From assembly GCF_000166775.1 (NCBI RefSeq), contig NC_014720.1, positions 1-64,000 of the forward strand: a stretch of 64,000 bases of DNA, in the 5' to 3' direction. The notes under the pieces were generated by a model. That model made no database searches and was not told the origin of the DNA. It saw only the letters and a program-made list of their open reading frames with translations. Below are positions 12,198-21,971 of the stretch, piece by piece. Within the stretch, counting starts at the first letter, position 1; each line of letters starts with the position of its first letter. The position numbers and the translations under genes were made by a program. This DNA is from Caldicellulosiruptor kronotskyensis 2002. Lineage in GTDB: Bacteria > Bacillota > Thermoanaerobacteria > Caldicellulosiruptorales > Caldicellulosiruptoraceae.

Positions 12198-12816
12198 TGT
12201 GAAATGATGTGATAATCATTGAATTAAAACCTTAGTATAATTGTATAATTAGCAAAATGGGGTAATATAATTTGTAGTTTATAATAAAGATTTTGCAATA
12301 AAATACAATAGAATCCTGGATAAAAACGAAATTTTAAAATTTTGTTTGCAATATATAGGTAAAACTCAATAGAACAAAAGCTATATATTGTAAAAAAGGG
12401 TTATCCAATTATTTTTTTGGAACAGCCCCTTAATTTTTTGTAGTACTTTCTTCTTCGTATTTTTAAGGTAACAAAATATAAAATTATTGAATAAAAGATA
12501 TAACCATTGAAAGAAAAAATAGTTAATACGAAAAATTAAAAAATATCCTTTCTCATTTTGCAACGGATACAGAATTGACGGGAGAGAAATATTTAGCCAA
12601 AGGGATATGTGCAGGCTATGGTTTTTAAAAGTGATAAAAACTTAATTTACTTGGTTACAGGAAAAGTGAAGAAAAATGACCTTGGCATGGGAATTTACAT
12701 TTGCGAATAAACATGATAGCCAACAATTTCTTTTCAAACATTTTCCCACTTTTTTTGTTACGGCAAATACTCTTCTAACTATGCAAGAAGTTAACGTTAA
12801 TTTAACAATAATATGG
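12198..12816. other. Gene-poor stretch with possible coding debris
   Basis: No convincing gene is seen. A 30-codon open stretch at 12618-12710 (MVFKSDKNLIYLVTGKVKK...) and the preceding frame at about 12560-12630 (TELTGEKYLAKGICAGYGF) read like protein and could be one decayed gene with a frameshift. On the minus strand, 12407-12430 reads GGGGCTGTTCCAAAAAA, which resembles the end of some insertion sequences, but no partner end was found. The stretch ends in the promoter before the giant surface-protein gene. Confidence 0.3.
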
Positions 12817-12845
12817 TTGACATTTTTTGCATTATTGTATAAAAT
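12817..12845 (+). promoter_or_regulatory. SigmaA-type promoter of the giant surface-protein gene
   Basis: TTGACA at 12817-12822 and TAAAAT at 12840-12845 are 17 bp apart; an overlapping TATAAA starts at 12838. It lies about 65 bp before the GTG start at 12909. Confidence 0.6.
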
Positions 12846-12908
12846 ACTACTCGAGTATACAAATTAGTTTAAATAATTCAATTATTTTTGGGGATAGGGG
12901 AGATACAA

Positions 12909-15900
12909 GTGAGATTTCCAAAGAAGTTGAAAGCATTATTAGCATTCTTCATACTTTTCGTCTTTGTTTTTAATACAAATCTATATGTCTTTTCACAAGG
13001 TAGTAGCCTTAAAGATCAAAATCCAAATTACAAAGATTTAAGAGGACACTGGGCAGAAAATGAATTTAGATGGATGATAGAGAAGGGAATTATTAGTGGA
13101 GTGAAGGTAAATGGAGTAATGTTAGCAAAGCCAGATGAGAAGTTAACAAGAGCTGAAGCTGTTGTGATTTTACTTAGGACAATATTTGAGAAAGAGCTTC
13201 TTGAGGAGGAAATAAAGAAATTAAGAGAAGATAGTTTTAAAGATATTTCAAATCATTGGAGTAGAGATTACATAAATGTAGCTGCGAGATATGGTTTGGT
13301 TAAAGGTTATTCTGACAAAACATTTAGACCAAACCAAAAAGTTACACGTGAAGAGTTTGTTTTAATGCTAATAAGAGTGAGTAAATATAGGGAGCAAGCA
13401 GCAAGTGAGAGCAAGCAAAATGATAAGAAGATAAAATTTAAAGATGTGAGTGTTAACAATTTTGGATATAAAGAAATAATTTTTGCGGTTGAGAAAGGCT
13501 TGATCAAAGGTTATAACGATGGCACATTTAGACCAAGAAGTTATATTAGCCGAGCAGAAGCGGCAGAGATAGTTGCAAGGGCATTGAAAGTAGATGTATT
13601 TATTACCTATAAAGCAACAGATCATCAAATAACTAAAGAGAATGCGAGCGAATTTTTTGAACTTGTTGTTGATAAAGAGGAAGTAGGTATAATAGAAAAG
13701 GCAAAGCTCACGCTAAAGAGCAAAGTAAAGGGTGTCAAGTTTACGGCAGAGTGGAAGGCAAGTGGTGGTAAGCTTGAGGTAGCAAAAGATAACCAGAGTG
13801 CGATTTGGAGTCCGACAGATGCAGAAGAAGGCAAGGATTATATTGTGACTGTTGAAGTAACTGTTCTGACAGATGATGGGGATAAGATAAAAATACAAAA
13901 GATTGCAAGGATAAGAGTGAACGAGTGTGTACAACTGACAAAGAATGAAAACATAGAGGGACCAGTGAATGAAATAGATCCGTTATTTACCAAAAGAGAG
14001 TCAAACAATTTAGTTCAAGAAAATTCTAGTTATAATCCACTGGAAGAAAAACTTACAGCACCGGTGTTGAAAATAGCAAAAAAAGGGGAATATGTAGAGC
14101 TTACTTGGAATGAGGTAAAAGGTGCAAGGAGTTACATTGTAAAAAGAGGGAAGGTAAGCGGGGAGTATGAGGTATTAGCAAGCGGAGTTATTACAACAGC
14201 GTATGTAGATGGTCCTATGGATGGGAAGACAACGTATTACTATGTGGTTGCGGCAGTGGGAGCAAATGGAACTACCAGTATGAATTCGAATGAGGTAGTG
14301 TACAAAGCACTACCACAGTCACCAAAGTTATTTGGGACATACAATGGGACGAGTGCACGGCTTACATGGACGAAAGCCAATGGAGCAGAGAGGTATACCC
14401 TTTACAGGAGCACAGTCAGTGGAGGACCATACTATGCAATTGCAGAAAATTTACTTACAAATGTATTTGAAGATACTAATTTGACATCAGGTACAGTGTA
14501 TTACTATGTAGTGAAAGCCATTAACGAATTAGGAGAAAGTGAATACTCAAATGAGGTAGCCATGGGGGAAGGAGTTACAGTTGCAGCAAAATTTAATCCA
14601 GATGATGACGAAGATGGAGATGGATTGACAAATGTAGAGGAGTTAAAATATGCGACAAGTTTGAAGAAGAACGATAGTGATGGAGATGGGTTGAGTGATG
14701 GTTATGAAGTAAAGAAAGGAACAAATCCATTAGTGCCGGATACTGATAATGATGGGATATATGATGGATCAGAGGTTGTGATGGGGACAGATCCATTGGC
14801 AAAAAACCCTTTGACAAGTGCCGAGAAATATGCAGTCTCGGAAGATGGTAAAGTTTTTGTAAAAGCACTTTCTGATGCGAATATTTTAATAGCTCCCTTA
14901 CAGGTAAAGAGGTCTGACAATGTGTTTATTAACTCATTGAAAGGGATAGTAGGTAAAGCGATAGAGATAACTGCTGGGGGGTTTGATATAAAGAGGGCAG
15001 AGATAGTAGTGAACTATGATGAAGCAGAACTTAATGGTGTAGACGAGAATAATTTGATGTTGTATTATGTCAATTATGACAAGAAGATATTAGAGCCACT
15101 TGAAGATGTTGTAGTAGATACAGTGTATAATCGAGTTTCGGGTAAGACAGAACATTTCAGCACATTTTTGCTTGGCGATAAGAATATGCCAGTTGATCTA
15201 TCCAAAGTAGACATTGTGTTTGTACTTGACAACTCAGGTAGTATGTCGTCTAATGACCCAAATTATTACAGAATAGAAGCAACAAAGAAATTTATACAAA
15301 ATATAGACGAACTTAATAATAGAGTTGGGTTAGTAGATTTTGATAGCTCTGTATATGTTAGATCGAATTTGACATCTGACAAGAACAAATTGCTCCAAGC
15401 ACTAAATGCGATGAGATGGACAGGTGGTTCTACGAATATAGGGGGAGGATTGAAAGCTGCGCTGGAATTATTTGACCAAGAGCAATCTAAAAAGATAATA
15501 GTACTTTTGTCAGACGGATATCACAACACAGGGATTCATCCAAATGATGTACTACCAGAGCTAATAAAACAAGAAATAGTAGTAAATACTATCGCATTGG
15601 GCAAAGACTGCGATAGGGAGTTATTACATGATATAGCTGATAAGACAAAAGGAGACTATTTTTACGTTGATAATACAGGAGGACTTTCTCAGGAAGATGT
15701 AGACAAGCAAATAGAGCTAATATATGAGAAATTGACTAAATGGATAACTCTTCAAAAGGAAGCAGAAAAGAATCTAAAACCTCAAGAAGTGTTAAGTATA
15801 GAGTACAATGATGTAGGTTTAGACAATGAGGAGTTTCATAAGTGGATAACCACAGCTATGACCAATTTACTTACGGGAAATTACATGGAAGAGTTTGAGG

Positions 15901-18900
15901 ATATTAGCATAGAAGGGAATGGTCCTGAGTTTAAATTTGTGAGGTATTACAATTCGTTTGCTAATCAACAAAAGACGATAGTAGGTAAAGGTTTTAGAAC
16001 CAATTTTGACAGCAAACTTACAAAGGTAGCGGGAGTCGGGATAGTCCAAGCAGGGGTATTGAATGTAAGAGAAGGACCGAATGTAAATACCAAAAAGATA
16101 GGGTATTTGACTAAGGGGACAAAGGTGCAAATTGAAGAGGATGGTAACAAGAACGGCAGTGGTTGGCACAGAATTGTATATAAAGGTAAATCTGCATATA
16201 TTTGCGCAGCATATGTCAAAGAGCTAAACAATGGAATTGAAGTAACATATCCAAGTGGTAGTACGATAGTATTTGTGGATGATAATGGAGATGGAATTTA
16301 CTTATCAGACAGTAACAAAGCTGACAAGGTAGTTTTGTCAGGTAGTGAATATGTATTGATACAAAGAGATTTGACGAGATATGTTTTTGACAAGAGTGGA
16401 AAGCTTATCAAAATTGGTGATAGGAATGAAAATTACATTATTATTGAGTATTCTGGTGACAAGATATTTGCGGCAAGGGATGTATTCGGCAGAAAGTTAG
16501 AATTTATCTTTCAAGGGGATAACCTGGTATGTATAAGAGAGAACATCAAAGGTAAAATAGGTAGGAAAGTAGAATTTGTATATGATAACAAGGATAGACT
16601 AATAAAAGTAATTGGGGTTGATGGCGCAGAGACAAAATATGAATATGATGAGAAAGATAGGCTCAAGAGGATAATTGATGCAAACGGGCACCAAGTGGTA
16701 AGGAATGAATATGATATTTTAGGTAGGATAGTAAGGCAATATGATGGGGAAGATATAATCAGATTTTTAATATACGATGATGAAGACAGAGTAAGATATT
16801 ATATAGACGAAAATGGTAATGAGAGTATGATAGTATTCAATGAAGAACTAAAACCAATAAAAGAGAGAAATGCATTGGGTGGGGGTTGTGACTACAAGTA
16901 TGAGATTTATGACGGTTCAAAGTGGATAGATGTGACAACTCCTGATTTGGATAAGGATGTGGTTGTGAGCGATCTTACACGCGAGAAATACCAGGAGCTG
17001 AAAGAGAAGGGTAGTATGACAAAGCAGGTTACAATTCAGATAATAAAGACTTCTCCTAGTTTAGAAACAGCAAAGACTACACAAATATACGATGGACGTG
17101 GCAATATTATCCAGGTGATAGATGCTTATGGTAATTCAATAAAAATGAAATATGACAACAATAATAATTTAATTGAGCAGACAGATAGAATTGGTGCTAC
17201 TACCAAATATGTTTATGATGCCGAGGGTATAAATTTAATTGAGAAGATTGATCCACTTGGAAACAAGGAAAGATATGAATATTATTCTATAAATTCGGGC
17301 ATAAAACTCAAAGGTTTACTTGCAAAGTATATAGATAAAAATGGTAATGAGACGAGATACTATTATGAAGATGAATATAACAATTTAACACGAGTGGTTG
17401 ACGCAGAAGGTTATGAGACAAAATATGAATATGACCAGTTAGGCAGAAAAATAAAAGAAATAAATGAAAGAGGATATGTAACAAGGTTTGAGTATGATCC
17501 AGAAGGCAGAATTACAAAAGAAATAGACGCGTTTGGTAAAACAAAAGTATATGTATATGACAAAGTAGGTAATTTAATAGAAGAAATCGATCGCCTTGGC
17601 AACAAAACAAGATATGTATACGATGATAAAAACAGGCTTATAAAAGAAATTGATGCGATGGGTGGAGAGTATCAATACTTTTATGATCCTGTAGGGAACA
17701 AGATAAAGGAGATAGACCCTGAAGGAAGAGTAACCAAATATACTTATGATGAGCTTAACAGACTTGTTGAGGTAGAAGATGCAGAAGGTAATAAAACCAA
17801 ATTCAAATACGATTTAGCAGGAAGAAAAATATCGGAGGTAAATGCCTTAGGAAAAGAGACAAGATATGAATATGATTTATTAGGAAGACTTACGAAAGTG
17901 ATTGATCCTTTAGGTAAAACCCGAAGTTACCAATACAATGCTGAAGGATATAAAATATCAGAGACAAATAAAAACGGTGCTACTACTTCATATGCATATG
18001 ATTTAGCAGGAAGGTTAATAACGGTATATTATCCAGATGGAACTAGAAGGAGTTATAACTATGATGATAATGGTAATGTAATCAGTATCACCAATCCAAG
18101 AGGATATGTGACAAAATACTACTATGACAAACTAAACAGGGTAATCAAGGTAGAAGACAGCAACGGCAAAGCAGTAACATATGAGTATGACGGTTGTGGA
18201 AATGTAATTTGCTTTAAAGACAAAAAAGGAAGAGAAACAAGGTACGAATATGATGCTCGTGACAGAGTAAAAAGAGTAATAGCGCCAAACAGAGCACAAA
18301 CAGAGTATGAGTACGATGCAGAGAGCAGAGTTGTCAAGGTCACAGATGCAAAAGGAAGAAGCGAGGAATATATGTATGATGAGCTTGGTAGAGTTGTTGT
18401 ATATAAGGACAAGTTAGGAAATGTAATCAAATACGCATATGACAAGATGGGTAATAGAACACAGCTTATTGATAGAAGAGGAAATGCAACAAAGTATGAG
18501 TATGATAAATTGAATAGGGTAGTAAAGGTAATTGACGCGTATGGAAATGAAAGTAGGCTGGAGTATGATGCTGTTGGGAATAATATAGCAAAGACAGACA
18601 GAAGAGGAAACACAACAAAGTATGAATATGATGCAAATAACAGACTAGTGACAATAATTGATCCATATGGAAATAAGATTAGATTTGAGTATGATGGAGA
18701 AGGCAATGTAATATGCAGAATAGATGCAAGAGGGAACAGAATGTATTATAGTTATGATGGATTGAACAGGTTGAGAACTGTCCAAGACAACGATGGCAGG
18801 AAAACTATTTATGAATATGATGAGAATGGGAATATAGTAAAGATAATACGACCAGACGGCAAGTATGTAACCTACAGGTATGACAATTTGGACAGGTTGG

Positions 18901-21893
18901 TAAGAGTTACACAAGAGAATGGAGCTGTGACAGAGTACAGGTATGACGAAGAGGATAATTTAATTGAGGTCAAGGATGGGAATGGCAATATAACAAGGTA
19001 TGAATACAATGAGATAGACAGGCCTGTCAAAGTAATAGATGCAATAGGCAATGAAGAAAGATATAGCTATGACTTGGTAGGGAATATAGTATATGCAATA
19101 GACAAGAATGGAGTTAGGATAGAGTATAGCTATGATCAACTTGACAGGGTAGTGCATGTCAAAGCTGGTGGAGTAGAAGTGAGATATAGTTATGATGAAG
19201 AAGGCAACAGAATTCAGATGTCAGACAAAACAGGGATAAACAAATATGAATATGATAAGCTAAATAGGTTGATAAGGAAAATATATCCAGATGGCAAGAG
19301 TATAGAATATGAATACGACCAAGAAGGTAATGTAATAAAGGTAAAGGACCCGAGCGGATATGTGACGCAATACAAGTATGACAAGATGAATCGACTTGAA
19401 GAGGTGATAACCTCAGATGGTAGCACAAGATATTCATACGATGAGAATGGAAATGTGAAATCAATAGAGTATCCGAATAAGTTGAAGTTTGAGTACGAAT
19501 ATGATAGCAGGAACTTACTTAAAGGATTAGTGGTTACAGCAAGAGATGTTGTAAGGAATGAGATAGATAAGTATTATACTCCTAGCAGCGTGATAGAACA
19601 AGGTGGTGGTACAAGCACATATATTTACAAGTATGAATATGGATATGATGACAATGGCAATATGATATACAAACAGGAGCCTATAGGTAGGACAGAGTAC
19701 AAGTATGATGAGGTAGGTAGAGTAGCTGAAGTCAAAGATAGATTTGGGCGATTAACTCGATATGAATATGACAATGTAGGCAATAGAATAAAGGAGATAG
19801 TTGAGGTCCCGACAGGTATAAGCAGAGATAGTCTTAATTCTGAAGGGCTGAATATTAGATACGATTATGGAGAAGTATACAGCGTTGAGAAGACTTACAC
19901 ATATGATAAATTAAATAGACTATTGAGCATTGAATCTCGAGACGGAGAAGGGAATATTGTAGGTGTTAACAACTACAGCTATGACAACAACGGGAATTTG
20001 ATAAGAGCAGAGGAAAGATGGCGCGCAAGGGTATACAAGGGTCAGGAAAGCAAAGTAGTTGCAAAAGGGATAGAAAAGCAAGATTTACAGACTGTATATC
20101 AGGATGCATATACTGCAGAGAATGTTCAGGTACAGACAAGCGTATATAACTCAGCATATAGTTCGAACAATAGCACAGTAGTAGTTTCAGTATATGATAG
20201 TGTACACGGCAGTGCATACGATTCGCAAAATTCAACTTATGACCAAAGTATTGCTGTAAAAGAGGTAGTTTACGAGACGGTATATGAAGATGTTTATGAG
20301 ATAGAAGAGAAGATTAAGGTAAGTGAATTTAGATATGATGAGCTTGGCAGGATGGTATGGGCAAAGATTGACAATAATGTGGTAGAATTTGAATACGACG
20401 GAGATGGGCTCAGAACAAAGAAGATAACAGCAAATGATGTAAAAACATACTACTGGTCTGGCAGCAATCTTATATATGAAAGCGATGCAACGGGCAAAGG
20501 ATTCAGCAGCATATGGGGCTTGAGTATGATAGGAAGGACGGACGGTAGTAATACAGAGTATTTTATGAAAGATGGGCATGGAGATGTACTTATCACGTTT
20601 GACAAAAGCGGGCAGAGGAAGAATATATATGAATATGATTTGTATGGTAATGTAATAAAAGAAATAGAGACAGGGCAAGAGAACCCGATAAGATATGCAG
20701 GATACTACTATGACAAGGAATTGGAGTGGTATTATTTAAAGACAAGGTATTATGATAGTAGGATAGGGAGGTTTGTGAAAGAGGATAGTATAAGGGGAGA
20801 TATAACAGACCCCGAGAGTTTGAACCTATACACTTACTGTACAAATAATCCTGTGAATTTATATGATCCGGATGGAGAGCTTGCGATAGTGCCACTGTTA
20901 GTCCTTGTAGGAGGATTAGCCTTGCAGACTGCAATTGGGGTGGGTTTGGATACTTTAGTGCATAGGATTGAACACAAGGGGAGTTTGAAAGGGTTCAACT
21001 GGAAGAGAAGTATTTTGACAAACTTAGTTGTGTCAGCAGCAGGAGTATTAATAGGAGGATCGTTTACTGCAATAACGTATAGTGCAAAAGCAGTAAAAGC
21101 AGCAAAAGCAGCAAAAGCAGCCACAGTCGCTGCCAAAACCTTAAGTTCACAAGCCATCAAAGAATCTATAAAGAATGGTGCAAAGAAATTAATTGATCCA
21201 AAAACTCACTTCAAAGCTGCAATAAAAGCATTGCCCTCAACAGTGGAAGAAACCTTGAGGAACAAAAAACCAGATGAACCAGTCTATAAGACTTTCTTGA
21301 AGAATTATTTAGCTAACGTAGCTGCTTCGGCAGTGAGTGTAAATTGGGATAGAAAAGTTGAGAAATATGTCGGACAATATTTTCAAAATGTTTCAAAGAA
21401 ATCTGCTATATTTTACCAAAAACTTGTAGAGGAAGCAGCAAAGGGTATTAACTTAGGAAGGATAATTGTACGAGGAATCAAAAAGGGTATATCAAAATGG
21501 AGGGAACTTGGCTCGCAAGAGCCTTTAATACCAAATGTAATTAGTGAAACAAATCAGAGAACAGAACGAGTAAAAGAACTAGAACCAAAACCTTATATAC
21601 AAGATAATGTAAGAACAAGTGAAGATAACGTATGGTTAAAAGAAAGCAAAAGAATTATTCCAGAGAATGTAGTAAGCAGGAATGTCATAAGAATTGTTCC
21701 AAATGGGCCAAGTATAGTGGAGCAAATCCAGAATTTTAGTTGGAGTCTGCAATCAATGTTGGGGGCTGATTTTAACTTAGGGGCGGTAAGAGGAGGCGAG
21801 CCGAGAGTACCGGGAGTAGATTTAACATTTGGCTATATGGCACCTGTGAATAGGATGATAGTGCCGAGGGTAGGCAGGGTATCAGCATATTGA
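12909..21893 (+). CDS. Giant S-layer-anchored VWA/RHS-repeat surface protein
   Basis: The product is about 2994 residues. In order it has a signal peptide (1-30), three SLH domains for cell-wall anchoring (about 40-92, 109-158, 176-226), an Ig-like stretch, two fibronectin-III-like domains (383-553), thrombospondin-3-like Ca-binding repeats (562-632, DxDxDGL motifs), a VWA domain (764-944) with the MIDAS motif DNSGS, an SH3b domain (1039-1107), over 1400 residues of YD/RHS repeats, and an RHS core ending in PVNLYDPDG near residue 2655. The RHS shell normally encloses a C-terminal toxin released by self-cleavage after that motif. The 338-residue tail here has two hydrophobic segments and a Lys/Ala-rich helix and matches no toxin I recognise. 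The frame opens at a TTG at 12888, but the GTG at 12909 has a GGGGAG site six bases upstream. Confidence 0.9.
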   Translation: MRFPKKLKALLAFFILFVFVFNTNLYVFSQGSSLKDQNPNYKDLRGHWAENEFRWMIEKGIISGVKVNGVMLAKPDEKLTRAEAVVILLRTIFEKELLEEEIKKLREDSFKDISNHWSRDYINVAARYGLVKGYSDKTFRPNQKVTREEFVLMLIRVSKYREQAASESKQNDKKIKFKDVSVNNFGYKEIIFAVEKGLIKGYNDGTFRPRSYISRAEAAEIVARALKVDVFITYKATDHQITKENASEFFELVVDKEEVGIIEKAKLTLKSKVKGVKFTAEWKASGGKLEVAKDNQSAIWSPTDAEEGKDYIVTVEVTVLTDDGDKIKIQKIARIRVNECVQLTKNENIEGPVNEIDPLFTKRESNNLVQENSSYNPLEEKLTAPVLKIAKKGEYVELTWNEVKGARSYIVKRGKVSGEYEVLASGVITTAYVDGPMDGKTTYYYVVAAVGANGTTSMNSNEVVYKALPQSPKLFGTYNGTSARLTWTKANGAERYTLYRSTVSGGPYYAIAENLLTNVFEDTNLTSGTVYYYVVKAINELGESEYSNEVAMGEGVTVAAKFNPDDDEDGDGLTNVEELKYATSLKKNDSDGDGLSDGYEVKKGTNPLVPDTDNDGIYDGSEVVMGTDPLAKNPLTSAEKYAVSEDGKVFVKALSDANILIAPLQVKRSDNVFINSLKGIVGKAIEITAGGFDIKRAEIVVNYDEAELNGVDENNLMLYYVNYDKKILEPLEDVVVDTVYNRVSGKTEHFSTFLLGDKNMPVDLSKVDIVFVLDNSGSMSSNDPNYYRIEATKKFIQNIDELNNRVGLVDFDSSVYVRSNLTSDKNKLLQALNAMRWTGGSTNIGGGLKAALELFDQEQSKKIIVLLSDGYHNTGIHPNDVLPELIKQEIVVNTIALGKDCDRELLHDIADKTKGDYFYVDNTGGLSQEDVDKQIELIYEKLTKWITLQKEAEKNLKPQEVLSIEYNDVGLDNEEFHKWITTAMTNLLTGNYMEEFEDISIEGNGPEFKFVRYYNSFANQQKTIVGKGFRTNFDSKLTKVAGVGIVQAGVLNVREGPNVNTKKIGYLTKGTKVQIEEDGNKNGSGWHRIVYKGKSAYICAAYVKELNNGIEVTYPSGSTIVFVDDNGDGIYLSDSNKADKVVLSGSEYVLIQRDLTRYVFDKSGKLIKIGDRNENYIIIEYSGDKIFAARDVFGRKLEFIFQGDNLVCIRENIKGKIGRKVEFVYDNKDRLIKVIGVDGAETKYEYDEKDRLKRIIDANGHQVVRNEYDILGRIVRQYDGEDIIRFLIYDDEDRVRYYIDENGNESMIVFNEELKPIKERNALGGGCDYKYEIYDGSKWIDVTTPDLDKDVVVSDLTREKYQELKEKGSMTKQVTIQIIKTSPSLETAKTTQIYDGRGNIIQVIDAYGNSIKMKYDNNNNLIEQTDRIGATTKYVYDAEGINLIEKIDPLGNKERYEYYSINSGIKLKGLLAKYIDKNGNETRYYYEDEYNNLTRVVDAEGYETKYEYDQLGRKIKEINERGYVTRFEYDPEGRITKEIDAFGKTKVYVYDKVGNLIEEIDRLGNKTRYVYDDKNRLIKEIDAMGGEYQYFYDPVGNKIKEIDPEGRVTKYTYDELNRLVEVEDAEGNKTKFKYDLAGRKISEVNALGKETRYEYDLLGRLTKVIDPLGKTRSYQYNAEGYKISETNKNGATTSYAYDLAGRLITVYYPDGTRRSYNYDDNGNVISITNPRGYVTKYYYDKLNRVIKVEDSNGKAVTYEYDGCGNVICFKDKKGRETRYEYDARDRVKRVIAPNRAQTEYEYDAESRVVKVTDAKGRSEEYMYDELGRVVVYKDKLGNVIKYAYDKMGNRTQLIDRRGNATKYEYDKLNRVVKVIDAYGNESRLEYDAVGNNIAKTDRRGNTTKYEYDANNRLVTIIDPYGNKIRFEYDGEGNVICRIDARGNRMYYSYDGLNRLRTVQDNDGRKTIYEYDENGNIVKIIRPDGKYVTYRYDNLDRLVRVTQENGAVTEYRYDEEDNLIEVKDGNGNITRYEYNEIDRPVKVIDAIGNEERYSYDLVGNIVYAIDKNGVRIEYSYDQLDRVVHVKAGGVEVRYSYDEEGNRIQMSDKTGINKYEYDKLNRLIRKIYPDGKSIEYEYDQEGNVIKVKDPSGYVTQYKYDKMNRLEEVITSDGSTRYSYDENGNVKSIEYPNKLKFEYEYDSRNLLKGLVVTARDVVRNEIDKYYTPSSVIEQGGGTSTYIYKYEYGYDDNGNMIYKQEPIGRTEYKYDEVGRVAEVKDRFGRLTRYEYDNVGNRIKEIVEVPTGISRDSLNSEGLNIRYDYGEVYSVEKTYTYDKLNRLLSIESRDGEGNIVGVNNYSYDNNGNLIRAEERWRARVYKGQESKVVAKGIEKQDLQTVYQDAYTAENVQVQTSVYNSAYSSNNSTVVVSVYDSVHGSAYDSQNSTYDQSIAVKEVVYETVYEDVYEIEEKIKVSEFRYDELGRMVWAKIDNNVVEFEYDGDGLRTKKITANDVKTYYWSGSNLIYESDATGKGFSSIWGLSMIGRTDGSNTEYFMKDGHGDVLITFDKSGQRKNIYEYDLYGNVIKEIETGQENPIRYAGYYYDKELEWYYLKTRYYDSRIGRFVKEDSIRGDITDPESLNLYTYCTNNPVNLYDPDGELAIVPLLVLVGGLALQTAIGVGLDTLVHRIEHKGSLKGFNWKRSILTNLVVSAAGVLIGGSFTAITYSAKAVKAAKAAKAATVAAKTLSSQAIKESIKNGAKKLIDPKTHFKAAIKALPSTVEETLRNKKPDEPVYKTFLKNYLANVAASAVSVNWDRKVEKYVGQYFQNVSKKSAIFYQKLVEEAAKGINLGRIIVRGIKKGISKWRELGSQEPLIPNVISETNQRTERVKELEPKPYIQDNVRTSEDNVWLKESKRIIPENVVSRNVIRIVPNGPSIVEQIQNFSWSLQSMLGADFNLGAVRGGEPRVPGVDLTFGYMAPVNRMIVPRVGRVSAY
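16430..20650 (+). repeat. YD/RHS repeat array inside the giant gene
   Basis: Dozens of imperfect units of about 21 codons (63 bp) carry the pattern G-N-x-T-x-Y-x-Y-D-x-x-G-R/N. In known RHS proteins they fold as a beta-strand spiral that makes a hollow shell. Units diverge at nucleotide level, so this is a protein repeat rather than a recent DNA duplication. A non-repeat insert rich in Val, Tyr and Ser interrupts it at about 20010-20320. Confidence 0.85.
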
Positions 21894-21904
21894 TAAGGAG
21901 AGGT

Positions 21905-21945
21905 GCTCTCCTGCAGACTCATTTGAGCTGTAGGAGAGCGTTTAT
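21905..21945 (+). terminator. Hairpin after the giant gene
   Basis: A 12-bp stem (21905-21916 with 21928-21939, arms GCTCTCCTGCAG and CTGTAGGAGAGC, one G-T pair) lies between the giant gene and the next ORF. The following T-stretch is interrupted, so termination may be partial and allow read-through into the membrane-protein genes. Confidence 0.55.
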
Positions 21946-21971
21946 ACATTTTTGTTTTTAGGGGATTTAGT

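Noticed and set aside
12676-12867. A 63-codon open frame before the giant gene
   Set aside because: It runs through the promoter, has no good ribosome binding site and reads like non-coding AT-rich DNA.
18122-18706. A 194-codon open frame on the minus strand
   Set aside because: It is opposite the YD repeats and mirrors their codons (Tyr/Ser-rich repeats); no ribosome binding site.
16430-20650. Possible CRISPR or tandem DNA repeat
   Set aside because: The units differ at nucleotide level and keep one reading frame; they are protein repeats.
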